From assembly GCA_002011425.1 (NCBI GenBank), contig MTNJ01000029.1, positions 7,088 through 71,087 on the forward strand: DNA of 64,000 bases, read 5' to 3'. The notes under the pieces are model-generated. The model searched no databases, was not told where the DNA came from, and worked only from the letters and a program-made list of their open reading frames with translations. The DNA is from Candidatus Acetothermia bacterium JdFR-48 (GTDB lineage: Bacteria; Bipolaricaulota; Bipolaricaulia; Bipolaricaulales; Bipolaricaulaceae). A program made the position numbers and the translations under genes. Positions 17,484-26,428 of the stretch are shown here, in pieces; the stretch's first letter is position 1, and each line of letters begins with the position of its first letter.

Positions 17484-18389
17484 CTACCCTTTGTCCCCGA
17501 GGAGTCGCCGAATTTCCTGCGCGACTTCGCGGGAGGATCTGCCGGTGCGGTCTAGCCAACGTATTCCCGGCTCGTTGCGGAACCAAACGAGTTGGCGCCG
17601 AGCATAAGCCTTCGTATTGGCGACGATCCTCCGCTTGGCGGCCTCCAGCGAAAGCTGCCCTCGTAGGTAATCGAAGAGCTCTTCGTAACCGATGGTGCGG
17701 AGGATGGGAACATCCGCGGGAAGCTTCGTGCGGAGCAAGATCCGCGCTTCGTTGAGTAGGCCACGGGAGAACATCTCCTCCACCCGGGCGACGATTCGCC
17801 GGTAAAGCTCGGACCGATCCGTGACGATTCCCACGACGAGCAGGGGCCAGGGAAAGGGCTTTTCTTTTCCCCAGAAGTGGGAGATAGGTTTCCCCGTTAG
17901 GTAATAGACTTCTAGGGCCCGGACGATGCGCACACGATCGTTCGGCCGGATCTTCGCCGCCGCCTGTGGGTCTATCCGTCGCAGTTCCATATAAAGTTCT
18001 TCCACGGGCCGCTGTGAGAGCTCCGCGCGGATCTCGCGGGAGGCACCCGGTCCACCGAAGAGTCCCACGGTGAGTGCTCGCACGTAGAGGGTGCTCCCCC
18101 CTACGATCACCGGGACTTTTCCTCTCCCGAGGATTTGCTGGGTCACACGTTCACAATCTCGCCGGAACCGAACGGCGTCGTACCGTTCCCACCACGGGAC
18201 GAAGTCCAACAGGTGGTGCGGCACGCGGGCGCGCAGCTCACAAGAAGGCTTGGCGGTCCCCACATCGAGGTCGTGGTAAACCGCACGGGCATCGGCGGAG
18301 ATCACCTCCCCGCCGATCATCTCCGCGAGCTCCACCGCGATTTCGGACTTCCCCACCGCGGTGGGCCCTACAATGAGGGGTATCTTCAC
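17484..18389 (-). CDS. miaA: tRNA dimethylallyltransferase
   Basis: 301 residues. The P-loop GPTAVGKS is at residues 8–15, followed by [19 protein letters not shown], the substrate-binding region of MiaA, then PHHLLDFV and [33 protein letters not shown] is the conserved dimethylallyl-transferase helix, and [16 protein letters not shown] lies near the end. It adds the isopentenyl group to A37 of tRNAs reading UNN codons. The ATG overlaps the rpoD stop (ATGA). The canonical Gln in I-S-A-D-S-x-Q-x-Y is Ala-Val here ([10 protein letters not shown]), a small deviation. Confidence 0.95.
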   Translation of the reverse strand: MKIPLIVGPTAVGKSEIAVELAEMIGGEVISADARAVYHDLDVGTAKPSCELRARVPHHLLDFVPWWERYDAVRFRRDCERVTQQILGRGKVPVIVGGSTLYVRALTVGLFGGPGASREIRAELSQRPVEELYMELRRIDPQAAAKIRPNDRVRIVRALEVYYLTGKPISHFWGKEKPFPWPLLVVGIVTDRSELYRRIVARVEEMFSRGLLNEARILLRTKLPADVPILRTIGYEELFDYLRGQLSLEAAKRRIVANTKAYARRQLVWFRNEPGIRWLDRTGRSSREVAQEIRRLLGDKG

Positions 18390-19432
18390 TCTTCGGAGAG
18401 AAGTAGGTCCCGGTAGCGCTTGAGGGCCTCCCGGCGGGAGGGGTGCTTCAGCTTCTCTAGGGCCCGGAGCTCGATCTGACGGATGCGTTCCCGGGTCACG
18501 TCGAACATGGTCGCCACTTCCTTGAGAGTACGAGGATGGCCATCTCGTAGGCCGTAGCGGAGTTCCAGGATCTCTCGTTCCCGCGGATCGAGTTCTTGAA
18601 TCGCCTTGAGAAGTTCCTCCCGGAGTTTCTCCCGTAGGGCCTCTTTGGAAGGAGAGGGGACGCTCTCGTCGGCTATCAGGTCGCCCAAGGTTTCGTCGTC
18701 TTCGTCGGAAAGGGGCCTCTCGAGGGAAGAGGTGTAGCGAGCCACCTGTTCGATCCGCTTGATCTTCTCCACCGGGATTCCCAGGGTCTCGGAGAGCTCC
18801 TCGTAAGTTGGGGCAGTGCCGTAGCGTTGGATATGCTCCTTACGGGCTTCAGAGAGGTCCTGGAGGGTCTCGGCGGCATGGGTGGGGACGCGGATGGTCC
18901 GAGTCTGATCCGCCAAGGCTCGGGTTATGGCCTGGCGTATCCACCACGTGGCGTAAGTGGAGAATTTGTACCCCTTACGCCAATCGAACTTCTCCACCGC
19001 ACGCATAAGTCCGATGTTTCCTTCCTGGATGAGGTCGAGGAGGGAAAGGCCATGGTGCATATATCGCTTGGCCACGGAGACGACGAGTCGGAGATTCGAC
19101 TCGATCAATTTTTTACGGGCCGCTTCGCCTTCTTTTACCTTGCGCTCGAGCACGGCACGTTCCTCAGGGGAAAGTTTGTTCCCCTCCTCTTTGAGCTGTT
19201 TCGCCGCGAGCTTTCCCTCCTCCATGGCCTTGGCCAGGATCACCTCTTCCTCCTTGGTGAGGAGGGGAACTCGGCCGATTTCCTTGAGGTAGGTACGCAC
19301 GGGATCCTCTCTTCCCCGTGGCACCTCTGGCTCCTCGATCTCCTGAGGTTCCTGAGGCTCCTCGAGGGGGATGTGGTCATCCCCCTCCCACGGATCGGTT
19401 ACCTTCGGGTGGTGCTTCTCTTTAGCCCCCAT
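18386..19432 (-). CDS. rpoD: Primary sigma factor (sigma70/RpoD family)
   Basis: 348 residues, short because region 1.1 is absent and only an acidic N-terminus ([15 protein letters not shown]) precedes region 1.2 ([17 protein letters not shown]). Region 2 is complete ([57 protein letters not shown]), as is region 4 ([33 protein letters not shown]). The -10 and -35 reading residues look ordinary, which agrees with the TTGnnn/TAnnnT promoters in the window. It overlaps dnaG by 11 bases and miaA by four. dnaG-rpoD is the classic macromolecular-synthesis pairing, here without rpsU. Confidence 0.96.
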   Translation of the reverse strand: MGAKEKHHPKVTDPWEGDDHIPLEEPQEPQEIEEPEVPRGREDPVRTYLKEIGRVPLLTKEEEVILAKAMEEGKLAAKQLKEEGNKLSPEERAVLERKVKEGEAARKKLIESNLRLVVSVAKRYMHHGLSLLDLIQEGNIGLMRAVEKFDWRKGYKFSTYATWWIRQAITRALADQTRTIRVPTHAAETLQDLSEARKEHIQRYGTAPTYEELSETLGIPVEKIKRIEQVARYTSSLERPLSDEDDETLGDLIADESVPSPSKEALREKLREELLKAIQELDPREREILELRYGLRDGHPRTLKEVATMFDVTRERIRQIELRALEKLKHPSRREALKRYRDLLLSEE

Positions 19433-21122
19433 GCTCCCCCTTCAACACTTTCGCCCGACAACGGCAGAGGTTCACATACTCCCGCACGAGCTCCTCCAGG
19501 TGCTCCTTCTCCCCTTTCTTCTCGGCCCTCTCCATCTCTTCCTTCAACACACGAATGCGTCGCTCCAGGCGAGGGATGACGAAGAACTTCTGCCACGCAT
19601 CCTCCAAGGCCCGTTCCTCATCGGAGAAGCTGATGTCCCAGAGGAGAATACGGCTCAATCGGGCTTGATCCTCGAGATCCAGCTCCGAGGAGAGTGAGTG
19701 CGGCTCCGCCTTCCCTTCCCCGCCCCGCTCGAGCCACAGACACACGATCTTTCGATATTCGGGGCTGAAGTCCTCCGGTGCAAGTTGAGAGATTTTGTCG
19801 ACACCGAGCTTCCCTGAGAACATGAACTTGAGCACCACTTCCTCGGGTCCGAAGCTTTCATCCCCTTCCACCATTCCCTTCCATGAGATCTTCCCCCCGA
19901 GAACCTTCCAGATCTCCTCCTCGGGGAGCTCGAGGAGGAGGGCGATCTTTTGGGCCCATTCCCGTCGGAGAAGTGGGTTTTTCACGTGCTCCCAAAGGGC
20001 CCGCACGAGCTCCAACGCGTCACCTTTCCCTTTAAGAGTGGAGAGATCGAACCGATGGGGCAAAAGCTCCAAAAGGAAATCCTGAAAATTCACTGCCTCG
20101 GAAATGGCGGTCTCTAGGGCAGCCACGCCGTGCCCGCGCACGAGGGAGTCCGGGTCCTCCCCTTCCGGGAGCAGGGCCACGCGAACCTCGAGCCCCGCGT
20201 CAAGGAGGATGCCGATTCCCCGCAGGGTGGAAGCTTCCCCTGCGGCGTCAGCGTCGTAGGCGATGACCACCTGGCGGGCATAGCGGGCCAGGCGCCTCGC
20301 TTGGGACTCTGTGAGGGCCGTTCCCATGGAGCACACCGCTTCCTGGATGCCCGCGGTCTGGAGGGAGATAACGTCAGTATAGCCCTCCACGAGCACTGCC
20401 CTCCCCGAGGACTTGATCGCTTCCTTTGCACGGTCAAGGCCGTAGAGGAGGGTCCCCTTGATGAAGAGGGGGGTGTTGGGGCTGTTCAAGTACTTTGGTT
20501 CCGCTCCTGAGAGGCTACGCCCCGCAAAGGCGACGGGTCGGCCGAGCTCATCCTTGATGGGGAAGATCACCCGGTTCACGAACCGGTCCCGGTATCCCCG
20601 CTCTCCTTTTACGATGAGTCCGAGCCTTTCAAGGTCGGAAAGGCCCCATCGGGAGAGGGAGGAGAGGAGGGCGTCCCCGGAGGCCGGTGCGTAGCCGAGG
20701 CCATAACACTCCCAGGTTTCAGGGCCCATACCCCGGGAGATGAGATATTCTCGGGCGGCGCGGCCCTCAGGTGCTAATAACATCTCGTGGAAGAAAGTCG
20801 CCGCGGCGGCGTTCACCTTGAGGAACTTCTGGCGCTCCCCACTCGCTCTCAACTCCACTCCGAGCTCCGTTGCCAGTCGCTCCAGAGCCTCCCGGAAGGA
20901 GAGACGCTCGACCCTCATCAAGAACCCGATGGCATCGCCGCCGGCCCCACAACCGAAGCAGTGCCACAGCTTCTTCTCAGGAGAGACGTAGAAAGAAGGG
21001 GTATCGTCTGGGTGAAACGGGCAACGCCCCTTGTAGCCTTTGCCCGAAGGTTTCAGAGCCACATATCGGGAGATGAGTTCGATGATGTCGACCTTTTCCC
21101 GGATCTCCTCAAGCTCGCTCAT
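19422..21122 (-). CDS. dnaG: DNA primase
   Basis: 566 residues. The CHC2-type zinc finger has Cys34, His37, Cys55 and Cys58 ([11 protein letters not shown]…[12 protein letters not shown]). The catalytic core carries [19 protein letters not shown] and the TOPRIM motifs [12 protein letters not shown] and [13 protein letters not shown]. The C-terminal third is the variable helicase-binding region. It makes RNA primers for replication. The ATG overlaps the upstream metallo-hydrolase stop (ATGA), and the 3' end overlaps rpoD. Confidence 0.96.
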   Translation of the reverse strand: MSELEEIREKVDIIELISRYVALKPSGKGYKGRCPFHPDDTPSFYVSPEKKLWHCFGCGAGGDAIGFLMRVERLSFREALERLATELGVELRASGERQKFLKVNAAAATFFHEMLLAPEGRAAREYLISRGMGPETWECYGLGYAPASGDALLSSLSRWGLSDLERLGLIVKGERGYRDRFVNRVIFPIKDELGRPVAFAGRSLSGAEPKYLNSPNTPLFIKGTLLYGLDRAKEAIKSSGRAVLVEGYTDVISLQTAGIQEAVCSMGTALTESQARRLARYARQVVIAYDADAAGEASTLRGIGILLDAGLEVRVALLPEGEDPDSLVRGHGVAALETAISEAVNFQDFLLELLPHRFDLSTLKGKGDALELVRALWEHVKNPLLRREWAQKIALLLELPEEEIWKVLGGKISWKGMVEGDESFGPEEVVLKFMFSGKLGVDKISQLAPEDFSPEYRKIVCLWLERGGEGKAEPHSLSSELDLEDQARLSRILLWDISFSDEERALEDAWQKFFVIPRLERRIRVLKEEMERAEKKGEKEHLEELVREYVNLCRCRAKVLKGEHGG

Positions 21123-21709
21123 CGAAGCTCGCGCAGGAATGGGTTATGGGCCTTCTCGGCGGCAAGATCGGTGGGGTCGCCGTGGCCGGGATAGAGCTTC
21201 CACTCATCGGAAAGGGAGGAGATGAATTTTCGTAATGATTCCTGTAATTCCACGAAAGACCCGCCCGGCAAATCCCACCGCCCCACCGAGCCCGCAAAAA
21301 GTAAATCCCCACAAAAAACCACCTTACCACGCTCCCAAAGGAATACTACCGAACCCGGTGAATGTCCAGGGAAATGTCCGACCAAGAGTTCCTCCTTTCC
21401 CAATGGAAGCTTTTGGCCCTCGTCGAGGTATCCATCAGCTTCAGGTGGAGATTTGCCGAATGCGAGGAAAACTTCCCTCTCTGCCCGGTGGTAGAGGAGC
21501 TTCCCCCCGAAGCGGCGAAGTTCCTCCGCGGCCTCGGCGTGGTCGAAATGGCCATGGGTTAAGAGGATGTATTTCAGGTCCGCTTTAACGATGGCGGAAG
21601 TGAGTTCGAGGGAGAGATCGCCGGGATCGATGACCGCGACCTCGCCCTCGGACTCGAGGAGGTAGCAGTTCGTGAAGAGCGGCCCCACTACGATCCGTTC
21701 AATCCTCAT
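21119..21709 (-). CDS. Metallo-beta-lactamase-fold hydrolase (glyoxalase II-like)
   Basis: 196 residues from the ATG at 21709 (MRIERIVVGPLFTNCYLL), which overlaps the comF end by 11 bases. The metal site HxHxDH is LLTHGHFDHAEA; further ligands are in GHSPGSV, FCGDLLF and PGHGDPT. The N-terminus G-P-x-x-T-N-C-Y-L is typical of glyoxalase II-related hydrolases such as YcbL. It probably hydrolyses a thioester (S-lactoylglutathione or analogue), but the substrate cannot be told. Confidence 0.9.
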   Translation of the reverse strand: MRIERIVVGPLFTNCYLLESEGEVAVIDPGDLSLELTSAIVKADLKYILLTHGHFDHAEAAEELRRFGGKLLYHRAEREVFLAFGKSPPEADGYLDEGQKLPLGKEELLVGHFPGHSPGSVVFLWERGKVVFCGDLLFAGSVGRWDLPGGSFVELQESLRKFISSLSDEWKLYPGHGDPTDLAAEKAHNPFLRELR

Positions 21710-22424
21710 CGCTGAAGAGGGTCCTTGCCACGGTGAACACGAGGACTTCGCCGAAGCCCCCATCGACCAAGGCCTCGGCACACTCGGAAACGGTGCTCCC
21801 CGTAGTATAGACATCGTCTATGAGGAGGACTCGCTCACCCCTTCCACTGTGGCGGACCGCGAAGGCACCTTGCAAGTTCTCTCGGCGTTCCTCGTAGCTC
21901 AGTCCCACTTGAGGTGGGGTGGAGCGTGTTTTCACGAGGAGGGGTTCCAACGGAATTTCAACATGTCGAGAAAGCTCCCGGGCCAAGAGTTCTGCCGCGT
22001 GTTGGGGTTTCTTTCGGACGGGATCCTGGGGGACATAGGTGATGATCTCCGCTTCCATGGGGAAGGCCTCGGCCAGGAAACCCGCGAGAAGGCGCGCTAA
22101 GGCATACTCGCCCCCGTACTTAAGTCCGAGGATCAGGGCCCTCAGTGACCCACGGTAGGGGCCGATGGCCCGAGCGTGCGTGAAGGGCCGAAGTTCCACT
22201 GCGCACTCGCGGCACAGGTCGATCCCTTCGGGTACCGGTCCTCCGCAGACTGTACACAGGTTTTCCCCGAACCATTCGAGTTCATCCAAACAACTTTTGC
22301 AGAGGGGGGTCGGTTCGGGAAGCGGGACATCGCAGATGAAACAGCGCGGCGGGTAGAGGAGGGCGATCGTCCCCCTGCCCGCCGCGGCCAAGATCTCACT
22401 CGACGATGAACTTCGCCACATCAA
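21699..22424 (-). CDS. comF: ComF-family phosphoribosyltransferase-like protein
   Basis: 241 residues. The N-terminal zinc-binding part has four Cys pairs (PPRCFICDVPL, LCKSCLDEL, LCTVCGGPV, LCRECAVEL). The C-terminal PRT-type part carries ALILGLKYGGEYALARLLA and the PRPP motif VLLIDDVYTTGSTVSECA. ComF proteins act in DNA uptake in competent species; a repair or salvage role is possible elsewhere. The start at 22424 overlaps gap by 29 bases; a TTG near 22394 is an alternative. No other competence gene is in the window. Confidence 0.88.
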   Translation of the reverse strand: MMWRSSSSSEILAAAGRGTIALLYPPRCFICDVPLPEPTPLCKSCLDELEWFGENLCTVCGGPVPEGIDLCRECAVELRPFTHARAIGPYRGSLRALILGLKYGGEYALARLLAGFLAEAFPMEAEIITYVPQDPVRKKPQHAAELLARELSRHVEIPLEPLLVKTRSTPPQVGLSYEERRENLQGAFAVRHSGRGERVLLIDDVYTTGSTVSECAEALVDGGFGEVLVFTVARTLFSDED

Positions 22425-23451
22425 GGAGGCGGCAGCAGTAGCCCCACTCGTTGTCGTAGAAGGAAAGGACCTTCACCACGCGCTTTGCACCGGGCAGGAC
22501 TACGGTGTAGGGGAGGACCACCACCGCGGAGTGTGACTCGCCGATCACGTCGGCGGAGACAATGGGGTCCTCCACGACCTTCATCACCTCTCCCAACGGC
22601 GTCTCGGCGGCCTTCCTGAAGGCTTCGTTCACCTCCTCGGCCGTCACCTCCCGATTCAGGGTGGCGGTGAAGTCGGAGACGGAGCCACAAGGTACGGGAA
22701 CCCGCATGGCGATCCCATCCATCTTCCCCTCGAGCTCGGGGAAGATCGTGGGGATGGCGCGGGCGGCGCCGGTGGAAGTGGGGATGATGTTCGCCGCCGC
22801 GGCCCGGGCCCGGGCCAGGTCGTCATGTACCGCGTCTACAATACGCTGGTCGTTGGTGTAGGCATGGACCGTGGTGAGGAATCCATTTCCAATGCCGAAT
22901 GCCTCGTGGAGGACCTTCACTACCGGCCCCAGCGAGTTGGTGGTGCAAGAGGCGGCGGAGACGATGTCGGGCTTGCCGCGCTTCACGTATTCCTCTTCGT
23001 TCACCCTCCAGAGGATCTGTAACGTCTCCTTAGCCCTCTCCCCGCGGGGAGGAGCGGTGATGAGGACTTTCTTCGCCCCGGCCTCCAGGTGTCCTTTGGC
23101 CTTGTCGGGGTCCCGAAAGACACCGGTGGCCTCGATCACCACATCGACGTCAAGGTCTTTCCATGGGAGTTCCACGGGGTTCGGGACCGCGTAGAGGGGA
23201 ACCTCCTGACGGTCGCCAATTTTCAGCTTGGTGTCGGTGACCAAGGACACCTCGAGGTCGTAGGGGCCATAAACCGTGTCCCACTTGAAGAGGTGTGCGG
23301 CCCATTTGGCATTGAACTTGTCCTTCTTCTTGTTGTAGAAGAGGAGGTCGTTTATGCCCACGATCTCGATCTCGGGGTCTTTCGCGGCGATGCGTGCGAA
23401 GACCCGCCCGATCCTACCAAAGCCGTTGATCGCTATTCTCACCGGTGCCAT
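22396..23451 (-). CDS. gap: Glyceraldehyde-3-phosphate dehydrogenase (type I)
   Basis: 351 residues, about 15 longer than typical. NAD site INGFGRIGRVFAR (8–20) and Asp35 after the second strand favour NAD. The catalytic Cys169 is in SAASCTTN and His196 in TVHAYTNDQR; STGAARAI and VPCGSVSDFT are also present. Extra length lies near residues 38–65 (FYNKKKDKFNAKWAAHLFKW) and near 135–150. A GGAG site (AAAGGAGAG) precedes the ATG. It follows pdxT by 27 bases. It oxidises GAP to 1,3-bisphosphoglycerate in glycolysis or works in reverse in gluconeogenesis. Confidence 0.95.
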   Translation of the reverse strand: MAPVRIAINGFGRIGRVFARIAAKDPEIEIVGINDLLFYNKKKDKFNAKWAAHLFKWDTVYGPYDLEVSLVTDTKLKIGDRQEVPLYAVPNPVELPWKDLDVDVVIEATGVFRDPDKAKGHLEAGAKKVLITAPPRGERAKETLQILWRVNEEEYVKRGKPDIVSAASCTTNSLGPVVKVLHEAFGIGNGFLTTVHAYTNDQRIVDAVHDDLARARAAAANIIPTSTGAARAIPTIFPELEGKMDGIAMRVPVPCGSVSDFTATLNREVTAEEVNEAFRKAAETPLGEVMKVVEDPIVSADVIGESHSAVVVLPYTVVLPGAKRVVKVLSFYDNEWGYCCRLLDVAKFIVE

Positions 23452-23478
23452 ATCACTCTCCTTTCTCCAAGCGGGAAA

Positions 23479-24039
23479 TCAGCCGCACATTTTAAGGAAG
23501 AGCTCGTAGACCCGCAGGTCGTCGGTGAGTTCCGGGTGAAAGCTCGCGACGAGCACCTTCCCCTCCCGCGCCATCACCGGATTTCCCCCGTACTCCGCCA
23601 AGATGTCCACGCCGGGGCCGGCCCGGCGGATATAGGGCGCCCGAATGAAGACCGCGGGGACTTCTCCGATGCCCCTCACCACGAGCGTGACCTCGAAGGA
23701 GTCCACCTGGCGGCCGGAGGCATTGCGCTCCACCGCGATGTCGATGAACCCGAAGAATCGCTCGTGCCAGTTCACGATCTCCTTCGCCAAGAGCACCATC
23801 CCCGCGCACGTCCCGAAGAAGGGAGTCCCTGTCCGGTGGAGTTCCTCGATGGGCTCCACAAGCCCGGACCACGCGAGCAGCCTCCAGATCGCGGTGCTCT
23901 CCCCACCGGGCAAGATCAACCCCGAAACACCTTCTAGGTGGACGGGCTTCAGCACGGGGACGGGTTCTACCCCGAGCCGTTCCAGTGCGGCGAGGTGCTC
24001 CCGCACGTCCCCCTGGACGGCTACGACCCCGATCTTCAT
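23479..24039 (-). CDS. pdxT: Pyridoxal 5'-phosphate synthase glutaminase subunit
   Basis: 186 residues. Class-I amidotransferase of the PdxT/SNO type: [14 protein letters not shown] at the N-terminus, LPGGESTA (oxyanion strand), Cys78 in [15 protein letters not shown], and the His-Glu pair in [10 protein letters not shown]. It delivers ammonia from glutamine to PdxS. The ATG overlaps the pdxS stop (ATGA), matching a stoichiometric complex. Confidence 0.97.
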   Translation of the reverse strand: MKIGVVAVQGDVREHLAALERLGVEPVPVLKPVHLEGVSGLILPGGESTAIWRLLAWSGLVEPIEELHRTGTPFFGTCAGMVLLAKEIVNWHERFFGFIDIAVERNASGRQVDSFEVTLVVRGIGEVPAVFIRAPYIRRAGPGVDILAEYGGNPVMAREGKVLVASFHPELTDDLRVYELFLKMCG

Positions 24040-24911
24040 CGGTACTGCATCAGTTGCTCTTGGGGGATCTCCTCGATGGCGACCCCGGGCATGGGTTCCC
24101 CGAGGTCTTCAGATACTTCGGCGAGGAGCTCGGGGTCATCGTAGTGGGTCGTGGCTAGGACGATGGCCCGGGCTCGCTTCTCGGGATCAGAGGACTTGAA
24201 GATGCCGGAACCCACGAACACTCCGTCGGCGCCCAGCATCCTCATTAGGGCCGCATCCGCCGGGGTAGCGATCCCGCCAGCGGCGAAGTTCACCACCGGT
24301 AGCCGCCCGAGTTCCTGGATCATCTCGAGGACCTCCACCGGGGCGCCGAGCTCCTTGGCGTAGGAAACGAGTTCCGCCCGGGACATATCCCTTAGACGTC
24401 TTATCTGATCGTTGAGGATGCGCATGTGACGCACGGCCTCGACGACATTACCAGTCCCGGCCTCGCCCTTGGTGCGTATCATGGCCGCGCCCTCAGCGAT
24501 CCGGCGGGCCGCCTCCCCGAGGTCGCGGCAGCCGCATACGAACGGAACCTTGAACTGCCACTTGTCGATGTGGTTGAAGGGGTCGGCAGGGGTGAGGACC
24601 TCCGACTCATCGATGAAGTCCACTCCCAGGGCCTCCAGGATCCGTGCTTCGGCGGTGTGACCGATGCGGCATTTGGCCATCACGGGGATGGAGACCGCCT
24701 TCATGATCTCCTTGATACGCTTGGGGTCGGCCATGCGCGCGACGCCGCCCTGTTTCCTGATGTCGGCGGGGACTCGCTCCAGGGCCATCACGGCCACGGC
24801 CCCGGCGGTCTCGGCGATCTCCGCCTGCTCCGGGGTGGTCACGTCCATAATCACCCCACCCTTGAACATCTCGGCAAAACCGGTCTTCACCCGGTAGGTG
24901 CCCTTGAGCAT
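24036..24911 (-). CDS. pdxS: Pyridoxal 5'-phosphate synthase lyase subunit
   Basis: 291 residues, the standard PdxS length. [19 protein letters not shown] carries the first catalytic region; the second lysine region is [20 protein letters not shown], and the phosphate site is [17 protein letters not shown]. The enzyme condenses ribose 5-phosphate, GAP and ammonia to PLP. Its product pathway shares GAP with the downstream gap gene. The ATG follows GAGGTGAGGAACG, a good ribosome site. Confidence 0.97.
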   Translation of the reverse strand: MLKGTYRVKTGFAEMFKGGVIMDVTTPEQAEIAETAGAVAVMALERVPADIRKQGGVARMADPKRIKEIMKAVSIPVMAKCRIGHTAEARILEALGVDFIDESEVLTPADPFNHIDKWQFKVPFVCGCRDLGEAARRIAEGAAMIRTKGEAGTGNVVEAVRHMRILNDQIRRLRDMSRAELVSYAKELGAPVEVLEMIQELGRLPVVNFAAGGIATPADAALMRMLGADGVFVGSGIFKSSDPEKRARAIVLATTHYDDPELLAEVSEDLGEPMPGVAIEEIPQEQLMQYR

Positions 24912-24973
24912 CGTTCCTCACCTCGAGTACGAGGGATACCCAATTTTATCCTGTACGAGAAGAAGTTTCCGCC

Positions 24974-25072
24974 TCAACCTCCACAGGAGGGACAGCCCCC
25001 GCCCGCGCATCCAAGGAGCAAGGTACCCAGGACGAGAAGCCCAAAAACCAAGATGGCTTTGAAGATTCTCAT
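24974..25072 (-). CDS. Very small lipoprotein, 32 residues, with a CPSC motif
   Basis: ATG at 25072 follows GGAGGTGAAACGG, a strong ribosome site, and a TATAAT lies 24 bases further up. The frame starts MRIFKAILVFGLLVLG and continues TLLLGCAGGGCPSCGG before TGA. Residues 1–21 are a lipoprotein signal with lipobox LLLGC. Cleavage before Cys22 would leave only 11 residues, CAGGGCPSCGG, containing a C-x-x-C. I know no family for it. A metal, redox or disulfide role of the CPSC is speculative. It precedes pdxS by 62 bases on the same strand. Confidence 0.68.
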   Translation of the reverse strand: MRIFKAILVFGLLVLGTLLLGCAGGGCPSCGG

Positions 25073-25096
25073 CTCCGTTTCACCTCCATCGACCGG

Positions 25097-25102
25097 ATTA
25101 TA
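25097..25102 (-). promoter_or_regulatory. -10 element (TATAAT) upstream of the mini-lipoprotein
   Basis: A perfect TATAAT on the minus strand, with no good -35 at 16–18 bases. It would give a leader of about 18 bases carrying GGAGGTGA, which supports real expression of the small gene and perhaps of pdxST-gap. Confidence 0.45.
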
Positions 25103-25216
25103 TGGGACTTCCAAATCTACGAGAAAAAAACGTCCTTCAAACCGGGGATCGGGGATAGATCCAGCGTAAGCGAGGGTTTTCTGTTCAAGCTCCCAGTTGA
25201 GTTTTCACCTACTAGT

Positions 25217-25244
25217 TTGGTTCTCGACCGATTGGCGGTAAAGT
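25217..25244 (+). promoter_or_regulatory. Promoter of the DUF401 gene (TTGGTT–N16–TAAAGT)
   Basis: TTGGTT (25217–25222), 16 bases and TAAAGT (25239–25244), followed nine bases later by ATG at 25254. There is only a weak GGA before the ATG, so leaderless initiation is possible. Confidence 0.42.
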
Positions 25245-25253
25245 CCGGACGAG

Positions 25254-26425
25254 ATGGAAACTCTCACCTGGGCAGGTTTCGTCATCTCCCTTTTCATCCT
25301 CGCCCGTTGGAAATTAGGAATAGCGATGTTCGGCGGCGCCCTGGTCCTCGGGGTCTTCACTTTGCCCCTGGAAGAGGCAGCTCGTGCCTTCACCGAGGTC
25401 CTCGTGGCACCTGGAATCTGGTTTTTAGCCCTCGCGGTCTCACTTACCCCCTTGGTGGGGGCCGCCCTAGAGCGTACCGGGAGGATGGAAGCGTTGATCG
25501 CGAATCTTCCACTTGGTCGGCGGGGCTTTTTCGGCATAGTCCCCGCGATTTTCGGCCTCCTCCCCATGCCGGGCGGTGCCCTCCTCTCGGCCCCCTTCTT
25601 GAGCGGGTCGGAGGCCCTCGGCCCGAACTCCGGGCGGCGATCAAGGTTTGGTTCCGCCATACCCTCCTCCTCGTCTACCCCGTCTCCTCCTCGCTCATCG
25701 CTGCCGCGAAGCTCGCCGGGCTAGATGTGTGGCAGGTCATCCCCTACCAGTTTCCCGGGGCGATGCTGGCCATGGCCTTAGGATATCTCTCCCTCCTGTG
25801 CCGGGTCCCAGATGGCCGTTTTCAGCCTGCCTCCTCGCTGAAAAAAATCCTCGTTCCATTGGGAGCGATCCTTGTCGCTCCCCTCATTGACTATTCTCTC
25901 AAGTACGCCCTCAGGCTCCCGGAGTCAGAGCTCGCCACGGTGGTCGGGGTGGGCGCAAGCGTCACTCTTGCCGGACAGGGAATGTCACGCGAGGAGTGGG
26001 CAGAGGCCATAAGCGGGGGAAAGACCTGGAGCTTCGGCCTCATCGTCCTCGGAATGTTCGTCTACCTCGGCGTATTCCGCGCCTCAGGGATATCGGAGCT
26101 CATCGCCGGACTCCCCTTTCCGCCCCAGGCCCTCACCGTGAGGGCGGGGTTCGTACTGGGGTTCGTCACCGGAAGGGTCCAAGCCCCAGTATCGATCCTG
26201 ATCCCCGTGTACCTTGCGAAGTTCGGAGCGTTTGGCCTGTGGGCTTTCGCCCTGACCTACTTCGCGGTTTACCCGGGGTACTTAATCTCCCCGGTTCACC
26301 CCTGTCTCGTGGTCTCGGTGGAGTACGCGGGGACTACGTTGAGAAAGGTAATGCGGGAAATGATCCCTCCAGTCATCATAGCGCTTATCTTGACCGCCCT
26401 ATTGAGTCTGTGGGGCCTTGAATAA
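25254..26425 (+). pseudogene. DUF401-family membrane protein, broken by a one-base frameshift
   Basis: The first 122 codons (METLTWAGFVISLFILARW … GLLPMPGGALLSAPF…SEALG) read in one frame, and the rest (PELRAAIKVWFRH … ILTALLSLWGLE) in the -1 frame up to 26425. PMPGGAL and VWFRH are hallmarks of DUF401 integral membrane proteins, where they lie close together. The joint is at about 25617–25623, in CTCGGCCCG. One extra G there would restore Ala-Leu-Gly-Pro-Glu-Leu-Arg. Together the parts make about 390 residues with some ten membrane segments, the family length. The substrate is unknown. Either a sequencing error in a G/C run, a recent mutation, or less likely a programmed shift. Confidence 0.82.
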
Positions 26426-26428
26426 GGT

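Noticed and set aside
23089-23937. 282-codon plus-strand frame opposite gap and pdxT
   Set aside because: Spans two real genes with exact family motifs on the other strand; no start signals.
25600-25640. Programmed -1 frameshift in the DUF401 gene
   Set aside because: No X-XXY-YYZ slippery heptamer or downstream stimulatory hairpin was seen; a lost base is simpler.
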